The translations under genes and the position numbers were made by a program. A stretch of 9,375 bases of DNA, from contig JAGREZ010000614.1 of the NCBI GenBank assembly GCA_020446285.1, forward strand, positions 1 to 9,375, written 5' to 3'. Positions 1 through 6,818 of this stretch are shown here, one piece after another (position 1 is the stretch's first letter; each line of letters begins with the position of its first letter). Origin of the DNA: Geminicoccaceae bacterium. GTDB taxonomy: Bacteria; Pseudomonadota; Alphaproteobacteria; Geminicoccales; Geminicoccaceae. The notes below the pieces were generated by a model. The model saw only the letters and a program-made list of their open reading frames with translations, was not told the DNA's origin and ran no database searches.

Positions 1-55
1 ATCTAACGCAAATTGAGCCAAAAGATTTGTCACGATCAATATCGCTATTGAGGGT

Positions 56-1195
56 TCAAGAACTCCTCCACGTGCTGCGTGTTCGGCCCAGAAGCGAACG
101 ACGAGTACCTTCAAACATGGCAATAAAGCTCAGGAGGAGAAAGAGTGCATGATCAGCAGCGATTTTCCGTCCGATCTGCGGGAAGCTCGCCTGGACGAAC
201 GCTAGACCAAACCAAGCGATAAAGCCGGCGACAGCGACAAGAGCCGGCAGAAATCCCGTGATAGCGAGCGGAATCGATGACAGAAAGAATAGCAGTAGAG
301 GAAGCCACAGGATCCAACGGAGCAATTTGTGTGAAACAAACTGCAGGATGGTCCAGGGACGACCACTCTTCCACAACTGCCGCAAAATATAAGGTGTCGA
401 TGATAGCGCTCGCTGGGTAATCCGCACTCGTGCGCTATAGACTTCGTCAACCCCCACCCAAGGAGCATCGAGATAGGGAACTTCTGTATCGAGAACGGCG
501 ATCCGGCCTTGCCCGAGCGATTGCGCGGGGTCGACAAGATCACGGATCATGTGGTTGGGTATGGGTCGGTAAAGCTCGCGTCGAACGGCGTGCAGCCCGC
601 CTGAGGCGTTGGGGACGTAACCAAGCACGCTGGATCCGCGATCGATCAACCCCTCAAAATTCCAGTATTCTCGATAACTATGTGCGCCGAACCCATCGTC
701 GTGCCAATAGGATTTGTATGCCGAGATACAACCTATTCTCTCTACTTCGAACGCCGTGGCCAGCTTGCGGATCGCATCCGCACGCCAACGAGCTGAAGCA
801 TCGCAAAACACCACGATTTCACCAGATGTCGCCGCCATGGCAGCATCCATTGAGACATTCTTGCCGAATTGGCCGGGATCCGGCCGAATGACACGCAGGA
901 TCCCTTTCGATTCCGCATCATCAACCAGTTCGTGCGTCCGATCGATCGAGCCCTCGTCGGTTGCGACCACGCACTCGACCAGGCCCGACGGATAATCGAG
1001 CCGTTCAAGTTGAGCGATCATCTCGCCGATATGGTGTTCTTCGTTGCAGGCCGCAACGAGGATGGTGACGGTGGGAAGATCCGTTCCACGCGAAAGCGTT
1101 CGAGGCCACAACAGGCCGATCGTGACCATCAATCCAGGATAAATAACGAGCGTATAGGCGATGATCGCAAACGAGACAGAGAAGAGCATGATCAT
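56..1195 (-). CDS. Membrane-anchored family 2 glycosyltransferase
   Basis: Probably a processive or lipid-linked glycosyltransferase of the COG1215 (cellulose/hyaluronan synthase-like) group, transferring a sugar from an NDP donor at the cytoplasmic face of the inner membrane. Seen: an N-terminal hydrophobic segment (about 5-30), the GT-A start TILVAACNEE (44-53), an aspartate motif FCDASA (130-135) in the DxD region, a basic stretch RVRITQRAL (256-264) in the place of the Q/RxxRW acceptor motif, then hydrophobic segments about 293-316, 318-336 and 346-363 and a basic C-terminus. The 379-residue length is normal for the group. The start ATG overlaps the stop of the GH4-like gene as ATGA, so the two are translationally coupled; an in-frame ATG two codons later is equally possible. 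As the last gene seen in the series it is the natural user of the NDP-cyclitol or NDP-sugar made upstream. Family secure; donor and acceptor unknown. Confidence 0.88.
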   Translation of the reverse strand: MIMLFSVSFAIIAYTLVIYPGLMVTIGLLWPRTLSRGTDLPTVTILVAACNEEHHIGEMIAQLERLDYPSGLVECVVATDEGSIDRTHELVDDAESKGILRVIRPDPGQFGKNVSMDAAMAATSGEIVVFCDASARWRADAIRKLATAFEVERIGCISAYKSYWHDDGFGAHSYREYWNFEGLIDRGSSVLGYVPNASGGLHAVRRELYRPIPNHMIRDLVDPAQSLGQGRIAVLDTEVPYLDAPWVGVDEVYSARVRITQRALSSTPYILRQLWKSGRPWTILQFVSHKLLRWILWLPLLLFFLSSIPLAITGFLPALVAVAGFIAWFGLAFVQASFPQIGRKIAADHALFLLLSFIAMFEGTRRSLLGRTRSTWRSS

Positions 1196-2469
1196 GGCCG
1201 TTCACCATGCTGCGTCGCGCTCAGTAACAGGAACAGATCCGATGCGATCGCGTGGGCCGTCTCTTCCTTGTCGACAAGAGGATGGAGGTTCAGAGTTTCT
1301 GCGAGATCTGTCCGAGACGGTGCGTCACCCAAGGCCAATGCCGAATACTCGTAGGCAATAAGTTTCTCAAAGAGGCTGCGCGGGGCATTCGGTAGCGGCG
1401 GGCTGGCAAGTGGCATGGCGGTCTTCCCAACCAGCCGACAACAGCCTTCGGTACAAACACCGATATTGCGGTCGGATACATTGAGAACAATCTCATGTGG
1501 CTCACCATTGATAATGGCGGCGATCGTTGGCACCACCATGAGGTCGTACCAGTCCATTCGGCGTGTCGCGAGCAGATTGTCGATAACTGGATGTGATGCC
1601 GGATCTCCTCGCACATAAGCCTTGTGGAGTGCCCTGTTCCAATCGGAGAGTTCCATACCACGAGTTCTCAGACGTGATTGCTGCCGGGCGAGTTCGTCGT
1701 GCGGCTCATAGAGCAGACGCAAATAGTTGACAGGAATCGCCCTCTCGGAGCGGATGCGATCGAGATCCACAGGGAGAAGGCCACTGCGATCGGCTATTTC
1801 AATGACTGCATCAGTGCACGGGCGACCGGTGGCGTCGCTGAAATCATACAACCATGCCTGATGATTCAAACCGTAGTGGGCATGAGTGATCTCGCCTAGT
1901 TCGGCGCGAACCGCATCGCGCAGGGACTGCGATGTTGTCATCGGCAGTTCGCACAGACCGATCGGCTGGAGACCTGACGTTCTTGCTGTTCGCTCAAGCG
2001 TCAGGCCGAGAGGATTGGTAAGCTGCAGGAACGCCGCATCCGGCGCGATCGAGGACCAAGCCCGAGCAAGTTCATCCGTAAGTGATCGCCCACGCAGGAA
2101 GGCAGACAGGCCGGATGGACCAAGCCCCTCGTCGCCCGGAATGCCATGCGACAAGGCGAGGCGCTCATCGCTGTCCCGACCGGCCATTCCGCCAGCGCGA
2201 ACCTGCGAAACAATAATATCGGCCCCATCCATAGCGGCTTCGAGATCGGAGGTACCAACAAGCCTGATGGCATCCCCGCTGCCACGACCGACACCGACAA
2301 ATCGGCCCTTGAGATAATCGATCATCCCCTCGGCACGCACCAGCGCGCGCCCGAATAGACGGAGTTCCAAAAACGGAAGACCGCCCTCTTGCACGCTCCT
2401 TGAAAGCGCGCGAACAAAGGCTGGCATGCCGACGCTCGTTCCCCCGAGGACAGCAATACGAACGCACAT
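1192..2469 (-). CDS. GH4-family NAD/Mn-dependent glycosidase-like enzyme
   Basis: Glycoside hydrolase family 4 members use NAD+ and a divalent metal to oxidise C3 of a sugar and break the glycosidic bond by elimination. Seen (numbering from ATG at 2469, 425 residues): an N-terminal Rossmann start RIAVLGGTSVG (4-14); ADIIVSQVRAGG (83-94) and DERLALSHGIPG (101-112), matching the conserved GH4 block; LTNPLG (150-155); the metal-ligand cysteine in GLCELP (Cys173); the metal-ligand histidine in GLNHQAW (His203); IPVNYLRLLY further on, fitting the catalytic-tyrosine region. The usual phospho-beta-glucosidase motif is CNxP; here it is CELP, so substrate specificity may differ. An upstream in-frame ATG at 2505 would add 12 residues before the Rossmann strand, so 2469 is preferred, though neither start has a good Shine-Dalgarno. 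In this context it may be a cyclitol or pseudo-glycoside redox enzyme rather than a catabolic glycosidase; that is inference. Confidence 0.85.
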   Translation of the reverse strand: MCVRIAVLGGTSVGMPAFVRALSRSVQEGGLPFLELRLFGRALVRAEGMIDYLKGRFVGVGRGSGDAIRLVGTSDLEAAMDGADIIVSQVRAGGMAGRDSDERLALSHGIPGDEGLGPSGLSAFLRGRSLTDELARAWSSIAPDAAFLQLTNPLGLTLERTARTSGLQPIGLCELPMTTSQSLRDAVRAELGEITHAHYGLNHQAWLYDFSDATGRPCTDAVIEIADRSGLLPVDLDRIRSERAIPVNYLRLLYEPHDELARQQSRLRTRGMELSDWNRALHKAYVRGDPASHPVIDNLLATRRMDWYDLMVVPTIAAIINGEPHEIVLNVSDRNIGVCTEGCCRLVGKTAMPLASPPLPNAPRSLFEKLIAYEYSALALGDAPSRTDLAETLNLHPLVDKEETAHAIASDLFLLLSATQHGERP

Positions 2470-2474
2470 ATTTC

Positions 2475-2480
2475 GAGGAG
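2475..2480 (+). promoter_or_regulatory. Shine-Dalgarno deciding a TTG start
   Basis: GAGGAG lies seven bases before TTG at 2488, one base before an alternative GTG at 2482 and 25 bases before ATG at 2506. Spacing therefore favours TTG2488 for the plus-strand nucleotidyltransferase, which is unusual because an in-frame ATG is available. The site lies between the two divergent coding regions if the GH4 gene starts at 2469, or inside the GH4 gene if that starts at 2505. Confidence 0.5.
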
Positions 2481-2487
2481 AGTGGCA

Positions 2488-3237
2488 TTGTCCGAGCCGA
2501 ACCATATGTCAAATATCCATGCGGTCGTTCAGGCCGGAGGAAAAGGCGAACGCCTTCGTCCGCTCACCGCTGATCGTCCGAAGCCAATGCTTGAGGTCGG
2601 CGGTGTCCCGATGTTTGAACGTGTGGTGCGCGGGCTGATCAACGCGGGCATTGACCGGATTACGATTGTCGTCGCCTATCGGGCTGACATGATCCGCGAT
2701 CATGTCGAAACCATGAACCTCCCGCGGAGAGTGCGTATCGATTTCTTCGAAGAGACCAACATGCTTGGCAATGCCGGTGCGCTTGGGCGAATTGGCGTCG
2801 AGCGCAAATATGCGCTGCTGGCGTTTGGCGACCTTGTGACGGACCTCGACTTCAGCACATTTGCCCAGCGTGGATTCGTGGAAGGCTGTGACATCCTTCT
2901 TGCAAGTCACAAGGAAGAACATCGGCTCCAGCTCGGAGAAATCGTGGTCGATGGCAACGAAGTGCTCGCTTATCGTGAAAAGCCGCTCAAGACATTCCTT
3001 ATCTGTAGCGGTATCGCGCTGTTTCGACGGGATTGTCTCAGTGTTATTCCTGGAGATGATGGATGTCCTTTTGGAATCTCCGATCTCATCACGGCTGCAC
3101 TGAAATGCGGGCATACGGTAAAGCACTGGGAACATGGTGCATTCTGGATGGATGTGAACACGCTTGAAGCGCTCGATGAGGCTAATCGTATCATCGCACT
3201 CAAAACTTCTCCGCAGCACGCGTTTCCCCCTCCATGA
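2488..3237 (+). CDS. Sugar-1-phosphate nucleotidyltransferase
   Basis: Transfers an NMP from an NTP to a sugar 1-phosphate (COG1208/NTP_transferase family), cytoplasmic. Numbering from TTG2488 (249 residues): the signature QAGGKGERLRPLT (15-27) followed by RPKPM (30-34); ETNMLGNAGALG, fitting the LGTAGAL base/sugar loop; FGDLVTDLDF, the metal-binding GD region; REKP; and WMDVNTLEALDEAN near the end, fitting the W-x-D-[IV]-x-T block. There is no C-terminal left-handed beta-helix, so it is a minimal catalytic domain. It is the only gene on the plus strand. Its 3' end overlaps the kinase-dehydrogenase fusion by 38 bases tail-to-tail, and its 5' end abuts the GH4-like gene. Its likely substrate is the phosphorylated product of the neighbouring kinase, as ValB acts on a cyclitol phosphate in validamycin synthesis. 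Nucleotide specificity cannot be read from the sequence. Start could instead be GTG2482 or ATG2506. Confidence 0.88.
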   Translation: MSEPNHMSNIHAVVQAGGKGERLRPLTADRPKPMLEVGGVPMFERVVRGLINAGIDRITIVVAYRADMIRDHVETMNLPRRVRIDFFEETNMLGNAGALGRIGVERKYALLAFGDLVTDLDFSTFAQRGFVEGCDILLASHKEEHRLQLGEIVVDGNEVLAYREKPLKTFLICSGIALFRRDCLSVIPGDDGCPFGISDLITAALKCGHTVKHWEHGAFWMDVNTLEALDEANRIIALKTSPQHAFPPP

Positions 3238-5452
3238 TCGCTCCGCCACCCGTATCGAGGAGGAGCGCACCGGTCGAACGGAGTTGGTCTAGGGAAAGGC
3301 GCGGATCACCGGAGAGAATGATGATCGCGTCCGGCCTGAAAGAGTCAATATCGGCAGGTTCTAGGCGCAATAGAGCTTTGTCGTTCAGGGTCAAATCATC
3401 AATCAGCGGATCGAGATAGCCGATTGACGCGCCTTTGTTGGTGAGCTGGCGGGCGATCGGAAGAAATGGTGTCTCGGTAGCGTCATCAGAACCAATTTTG
3501 AAACCGGCACCGATCAGCAATACACGTGCGCCCTGAAGCGATCCACCGGCCCTCGATATCAGTCGACCGAGACGATCAACGACGATATCCGGCATGGCCC
3601 TGGCAGACCGGGCGACCCCGCGGAAGACCGGCAGATCGATGTCAAGCCCTTCGCCATAGGTTCGAAGCAGATCGACATCCTGACGCAGGCAATGTCCGCC
3701 GATTCCCGGGCCCGGCGTGAATGACATGAAGCCATGCGGCTTGGTGGCGGCAGCATCGGTCACCTCTTTGGCGGGAAAGCCAAGCACGTGGGCGATACGG
3801 GTCAGATCGGCGACAAGGGCGATATTGGTTGTCAGGAAGGCGTTTTCGAATAGCTTGCTCAATTCGGAAATTTCGGGCGCGGCGACCGGCACCGGGCGGA
3901 TGCCAACGCTTTCGAAAAAGCGGCAGGAACGTTCGGTGGCATTGGCTGTCAGACCACCAACCAGCCTTGGAACAGCGGCAAGATTTTTGTCCCTTTCGCC
4001 GACGCGCATGCGTTCGGGGACATGGCAGACCTCAATCCTGTCCCGATCCATCCAGCGCGCGAAGGATCGGGTCATTCCGGGTACAAGCGTGCTTTCGATG
4101 ATGACAAGCTGACCGTCCCGCCCGTGTTTTCGCAACATTTCGGCAACAGAACGAAGGCTGGCAGAATCGCCAGATGGCGATGGGATCCGCACCGCGACAA
4201 TGAGAATATCGGTTTTGGCGAGATCATCGGGGCGATCTGTGATCTGCCATACCCGGTCCCGAGCGATCTCTTCTGTGAAACGTGCGTTCGCCCGCTCCCG
4301 GGCACCCGGATCGATATCGAATCCTATGAGCTCGCATCCCTCCGCGGCAAGATAGCGAAAGGTCGTTGCGCCAACAAAACCCAGTCCAATAATGCCGACG
4401 CGCACTCGACTTGCGGATACACCTGTTTGGCCGATCGCGGATATGCTCGCATTCATTTGGACCAGTTCGCGAACAGCAAGGACGGCAGCGCCCTCGAGTC
4501 CATCTGCATCGGCACCAATCTCGACCATATCCTCCCAGTTCTGGCCGAGGTCCCAGACAAAATCAGGCAGTCGATCAACAATCATACGACGGTAGCGATC
4601 ACCCAGTGCCGTCGCGAATCCGCCAGTTAGCGCAAACCGTTCCGTGCCAGCATAGCCATGGATCGAGGCTATCATGTGCGCAACAGAGGATGAAACTAGT
4701 CCAATAATATTGATAGCGGCCGGATCGCCGGCAAGAAACGCCTTGCCCAGGTCTTCACTCGTAGAGGTTTCCGACAGCGACGTGTCCTTCGGATCGTGCA
4801 CGGCAAGATAGCGGCGCATTACCTCGCGTGTCCCCCGACCAGAGGCCAGATCGCCGAGATGTATAGTTGGTGACAGGTTGGACATCGCCGGATCACCTGG
4901 TAGCCAGGCTGTCACGTGTCCGGCCTCGCCTCCCCGTCCGCCTGGCCCGAGCAGCGGTCGGGAGTCGACAAAAATCTTGTTGGCGATTCCCGAACCGACC
5001 GTGATGATGCAGAAATCTTCCCATCCGCGCCCAACATAAGCATAGCCGGCGCAAGTCAGATCATTATGCACAACCAATGGACAATCGGGCCAGATCCGCG
5101 AAAGAGCCGATCGCGCATCGAACGGGTGATCGTGTCGGGCACCGAGAATCGTCGGTGAACGCATGACCAGTCCTTGGGGCGTGGTCGGACCGGGCCATCC
5201 GCAAACAATGGCTACCGGCCGGCGTCCATCGAGCAGCTCCTCTGCCCCGTCCCTCAATGCATCGATTGTGCCGCTCAGGAGTGCATCACCGTCAAGATCG
5301 GATTCGTTGAGAAAATTGCAGGTCGGCCGACGGGTCACGGCCAACAGCTTTCCTTCCCGCGGATCCGCAATCGCCATGCGAGCGTTGGTCCCGCCGAGAT
5401 CGAACACAAGTACCGGGCTCTTTTCGTACCGACCACCTTGAAATGACGACAT
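3200..5452 (-). CDS. Fusion: ROK-type sugar kinase + nucleotide-sugar dehydrogenase
   Basis: A 750-residue two-domain protein. Residues about 12-330 are a ROK/glucokinase-like kinase: phosphate loop FDLGGTNAR (17-25), GWPGP (85-89), catalytic-base motif HND (Asp131), GSGIANK (153-159), GGEAGH (174-179), ASGRG (203-207) and LTGGFA (275-280). The CxCGxxGC zinc motif of classic ROK proteins is absent. After a short linker, residues about 349-750 are a UDP-glucose/UDP-ManNAc dehydrogenase-type enzyme: GIIGLGFVG (353-361), ESTLVPGMTR (453-462), PERMRVGE (479-486), ELSKLFEN (530-537), nucleophile in GGHC (Cys588), and FKIGSDDATETP (651-662) followed by DP (681-682). The kinase would phosphorylate a sugar or cyclitol; the second domain would oxidise an NDP-sugar alcohol to an acid in two NAD steps. 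ATG5452 follows the radical SAM stop by two bases with GGGA upstream; a TTG at 5458 is an alternative. Domains secure; substrates inferred. Confidence 0.9.
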   Translation of the reverse strand: MSSFQGGRYEKSPVLVFDLGGTNARMAIADPREGKLLAVTRRPTCNFLNESDLDGDALLSGTIDALRDGAEELLDGRRPVAIVCGWPGPTTPQGLVMRSPTILGARHDHPFDARSALSRIWPDCPLVVHNDLTCAGYAYVGRGWEDFCIITVGSGIANKIFVDSRPLLGPGGRGGEAGHVTAWLPGDPAMSNLSPTIHLGDLASGRGTREVMRRYLAVHDPKDTSLSETSTSEDLGKAFLAGDPAAINIIGLVSSSVAHMIASIHGYAGTERFALTGGFATALGDRYRRMIVDRLPDFVWDLGQNWEDMVEIGADADGLEGAAVLAVRELVQMNASISAIGQTGVSASRVRVGIIGLGFVGATTFRYLAAEGCELIGFDIDPGARERANARFTEEIARDRVWQITDRPDDLAKTDILIVAVRIPSPSGDSASLRSVAEMLRKHGRDGQLVIIESTLVPGMTRSFARWMDRDRIEVCHVPERMRVGERDKNLAAVPRLVGGLTANATERSCRFFESVGIRPVPVAAPEISELSKLFENAFLTTNIALVADLTRIAHVLGFPAKEVTDAAATKPHGFMSFTPGPGIGGHCLRQDVDLLRTYGEGLDIDLPVFRGVARSARAMPDIVVDRLGRLISRAGGSLQGARVLLIGAGFKIGSDDATETPFLPIARQLTNKGASIGYLDPLIDDLTLNDKALLRLEPADIDSFRPDAIIILSGDPRLSLDQLRSTGALLLDTGGGAIMEGETRAAEKF

Positions 5453-5454
5453 TA

Positions 5455-6417
5455 TCAATCCCGTGAGAGGCTTCGGCTGAACCGTGCGGCGAGCCCCGAG
5501 AGGGACTCAGGCGCCATCAACAGCATGGAACGTAGCGGAAAGTGGCGCTTGATACGGAGGCGGCGCATTTTGTGCTGGTCGATCAACTCGTCATTCTTGT
5601 CATTGTAGCGCACGGGGTGTTTGCGTTCGGATGGCGAAAGCTGTCGCCACGGCACTTCTTTTCCGACCGTTCCAAGACAATAGCGACAGGAGCCGAGCGG
5701 CTCTTTGCGATGCAAGAGGGCTTCAAGGCGATCAACGAGATTCGGCTCGTGCAAAGCAATTCCGTCGGTTTCGCGGAAATCTTCGACATTCTCATCAAGC
5801 TTGCCGAGAAATCTCGATGTGAATATCGGTCTCGAACACAAATAGAAACGACCTTCATAAAAAGTCTGACAGTACCAGAGATGCGCTATTTCGCACGTGT
5901 CGAAAATTTCCTGAACCAATCTACTGGATTCGAAAGGGCGAACGACCTGCATCCGCCGAAATTTGTCGATCTTGAGAACGCCAACTTTTGTATTCAACCG
6001 ACGGCATCGCTCGATCGTCCTATCGATCAGCGATTGATCGACCCTTGGATCTGGATACCAACTGATCGTCAGGGTATCGAGTGCGGCGATTGCCTCGTCG
6101 GGCGTACGATCCAGTAAAGCTCCATTGGTGCAAGCTTGGATCTCGTCGGCGATTCCGCTTTCGCGCACGAGACGAACATGTTCGACAAGTTGCTTGTTCA
6201 AGAGTGGTTCACCGCCGACAAAACGAAATCGATAAACGGTAAGAACCCGGGCCAGCGCTGAGAGATCCCGCTCGAACGACTCGACGGACGACTCACCTCT
6301 TCTCATATAGGGACTGAAGTGACTGCATTCATTGCAACCGTAATTGCAATGTTCTGTCATGTTATATTCAAGTTTGAGGGACCGCAGACGCTCCTTCGAC
6401 CGTCGTGCCAGAGGCAT
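5455..6417 (-). CDS. Radical SAM enzyme with C-terminal cysteine-rich (twitch/SPASM-like) region
   Basis: Cleaves S-adenosylmethionine with a 4Fe-4S cluster to start radical chemistry. Seen in the 320-residue protein: the canonical CxxxCxxC in EHCNYGCNEC (Cys24, 28, 31), the SAM-binding GGEPLL (68-73), ACTNG (95-99), and later cysteines at 175, 183, 194, 244 and 247 (the last two as CRYC), whose spacing suggests an auxiliary cluster of twitch or SPASM type. The C-terminus is basic. ATG6417 shares a base with the cupin stop (TGATG) and has AGGAGG seven bases upstream, so this start is well supported over a TTG at 6423. Twitch-type relatives include BtrN, which oxidises an aminocyclitol in butirosin synthesis; with an EEVS-like gene nearby, a radical oxidation or epimerisation of a cyclitol is a reasonable guess. 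Peptide modification is the main alternative, but no precursor peptide gene is visible beside it. Confidence 0.87.
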   Translation of the reverse strand: MPLARRSKERLRSLKLEYNMTEHCNYGCNECSHFSPYMRRGESSVESFERDLSALARVLTVYRFRFVGGEPLLNKQLVEHVRLVRESGIADEIQACTNGALLDRTPDEAIAALDTLTISWYPDPRVDQSLIDRTIERCRRLNTKVGVLKIDKFRRMQVVRPFESSRLVQEIFDTCEIAHLWYCQTFYEGRFYLCSRPIFTSRFLGKLDENVEDFRETDGIALHEPNLVDRLEALLHRKEPLGSCRYCLGTVGKEVPWRQLSPSERKHPVRYNDKNDELIDQHKMRRLRIKRHFPLRSMLLMAPESLSGLAARFSRSLSRD

Positions 6418-6818
6418 CAGCAAGCCTCCTGGCGCGATCTGGAATTACCGATATGGCCCAACGGCTTGGCCTCGATCTCTACAACGACAAGACGGATCTC
6501 TTCAGATCCCGAATTTTCCAATCCGTGGGTTCCACAACGGTTGTTGACGATGACGTCGCCAGGGCCGACATCGAATTCCTCGTCCTCAAGGCTCATTCGC
6601 CCCCGCCCGGAAATGACGATATAAATTTCTTCATCGGTCGGGCCGTGCGTGTGAACGCCGATGCTTGTTCCGGGCGGAACAACTGTCAGGTCGATAAAAT
6701 TGGCGGCTCCCTGTTCTGCGACCTGTTCGACACGGGCCGTGCGAATGGCTCCACGCCCGCCGTGAGCACACGTCTCACGCATTTTCGTTCGGGCAAACCC
6801 ATAACATCGACGAGTCAT
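6417..6818 (-). CDS. Single-domain cupin protein
   Basis: A small beta-barrel metalloprotein of 133 residues. Cupin motif 1 is visible as GTSIGVHTHGPTDEE (50-64), with metal ligands His56, His58 and Glu63 or Glu64, ending at Gly71; motif 2 is GDVIVNNRCGTHGLEN (87-102), with His98 and the closing Asn102. Such proteins are isomerases, epimerases, dioxygenases or sugar-binding regulators, so the fold alone does not give a reaction. The ATG overlaps the stop of the cyclase gene as ATGA, with AGAGG about 11 bases upstream inside that gene; an internal ATG at codon 13 lacks a Shine-Dalgarno. Its position between the cyclase and the radical SAM gene, with coupling at both ends, makes a cyclitol isomerase or tautomerase role plausible. 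That role is inference. Confidence 0.82.
   Translation of the reverse strand: MTRRCYGFARTKMRETCAHGGRGAIRTARVEQVAEQGAANFIDLTVVPPGTSIGVHTHGPTDEEIYIVISGRGRMSLEDEEFDVGPGDVIVNNRCGTHGLENSGSEEIRLVVVEIEAKPLGHIGNSRSRQEAC
6425..6430 (-). promoter_or_regulatory. Shine-Dalgarno of the radical SAM gene
   Basis: A perfect AGGAGG on the minus strand, seven bases before ATG6417 and inside the end of the cupin gene. It fixes the radical SAM start at 6417 and is the strongest ribosome site I see in the window. Confidence 0.75.

Noticed and set aside
1..39. Possible start of a further minus-strand gene (TTG at 39-37 or GTG at 33-31, open to the window edge)
   Set aside because: Only 11 to 13 codons are visible, with no Shine-Dalgarno and no recognisable motif; it cannot be supported.
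430..891. Arginine-rich plus-strand frame opposite the glycosyltransferase
   Set aside because: Composition is typical of a shadow frame; the minus strand has the real gene.
2509..3270. A 253-codon open frame on the minus strand, opposite the nucleotidyltransferase
   Set aside because: It has no recognisable motif, and the plus-strand frame carries full nucleotidyltransferase signatures; the opposite frame is open because of codon bias.
4022..4630. A 202-codon plus-strand frame inside the kinase-dehydrogenase gene
   Set aside because: The sequence has no family motif and is wholly antisense to conserved dehydrogenase and kinase motifs.
5542..6117. A 191-codon plus-strand frame inside the radical SAM gene
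   Set aside because: It is antisense to the cysteine-rich region of a clear radical SAM enzyme and has no ribosome site or motif.
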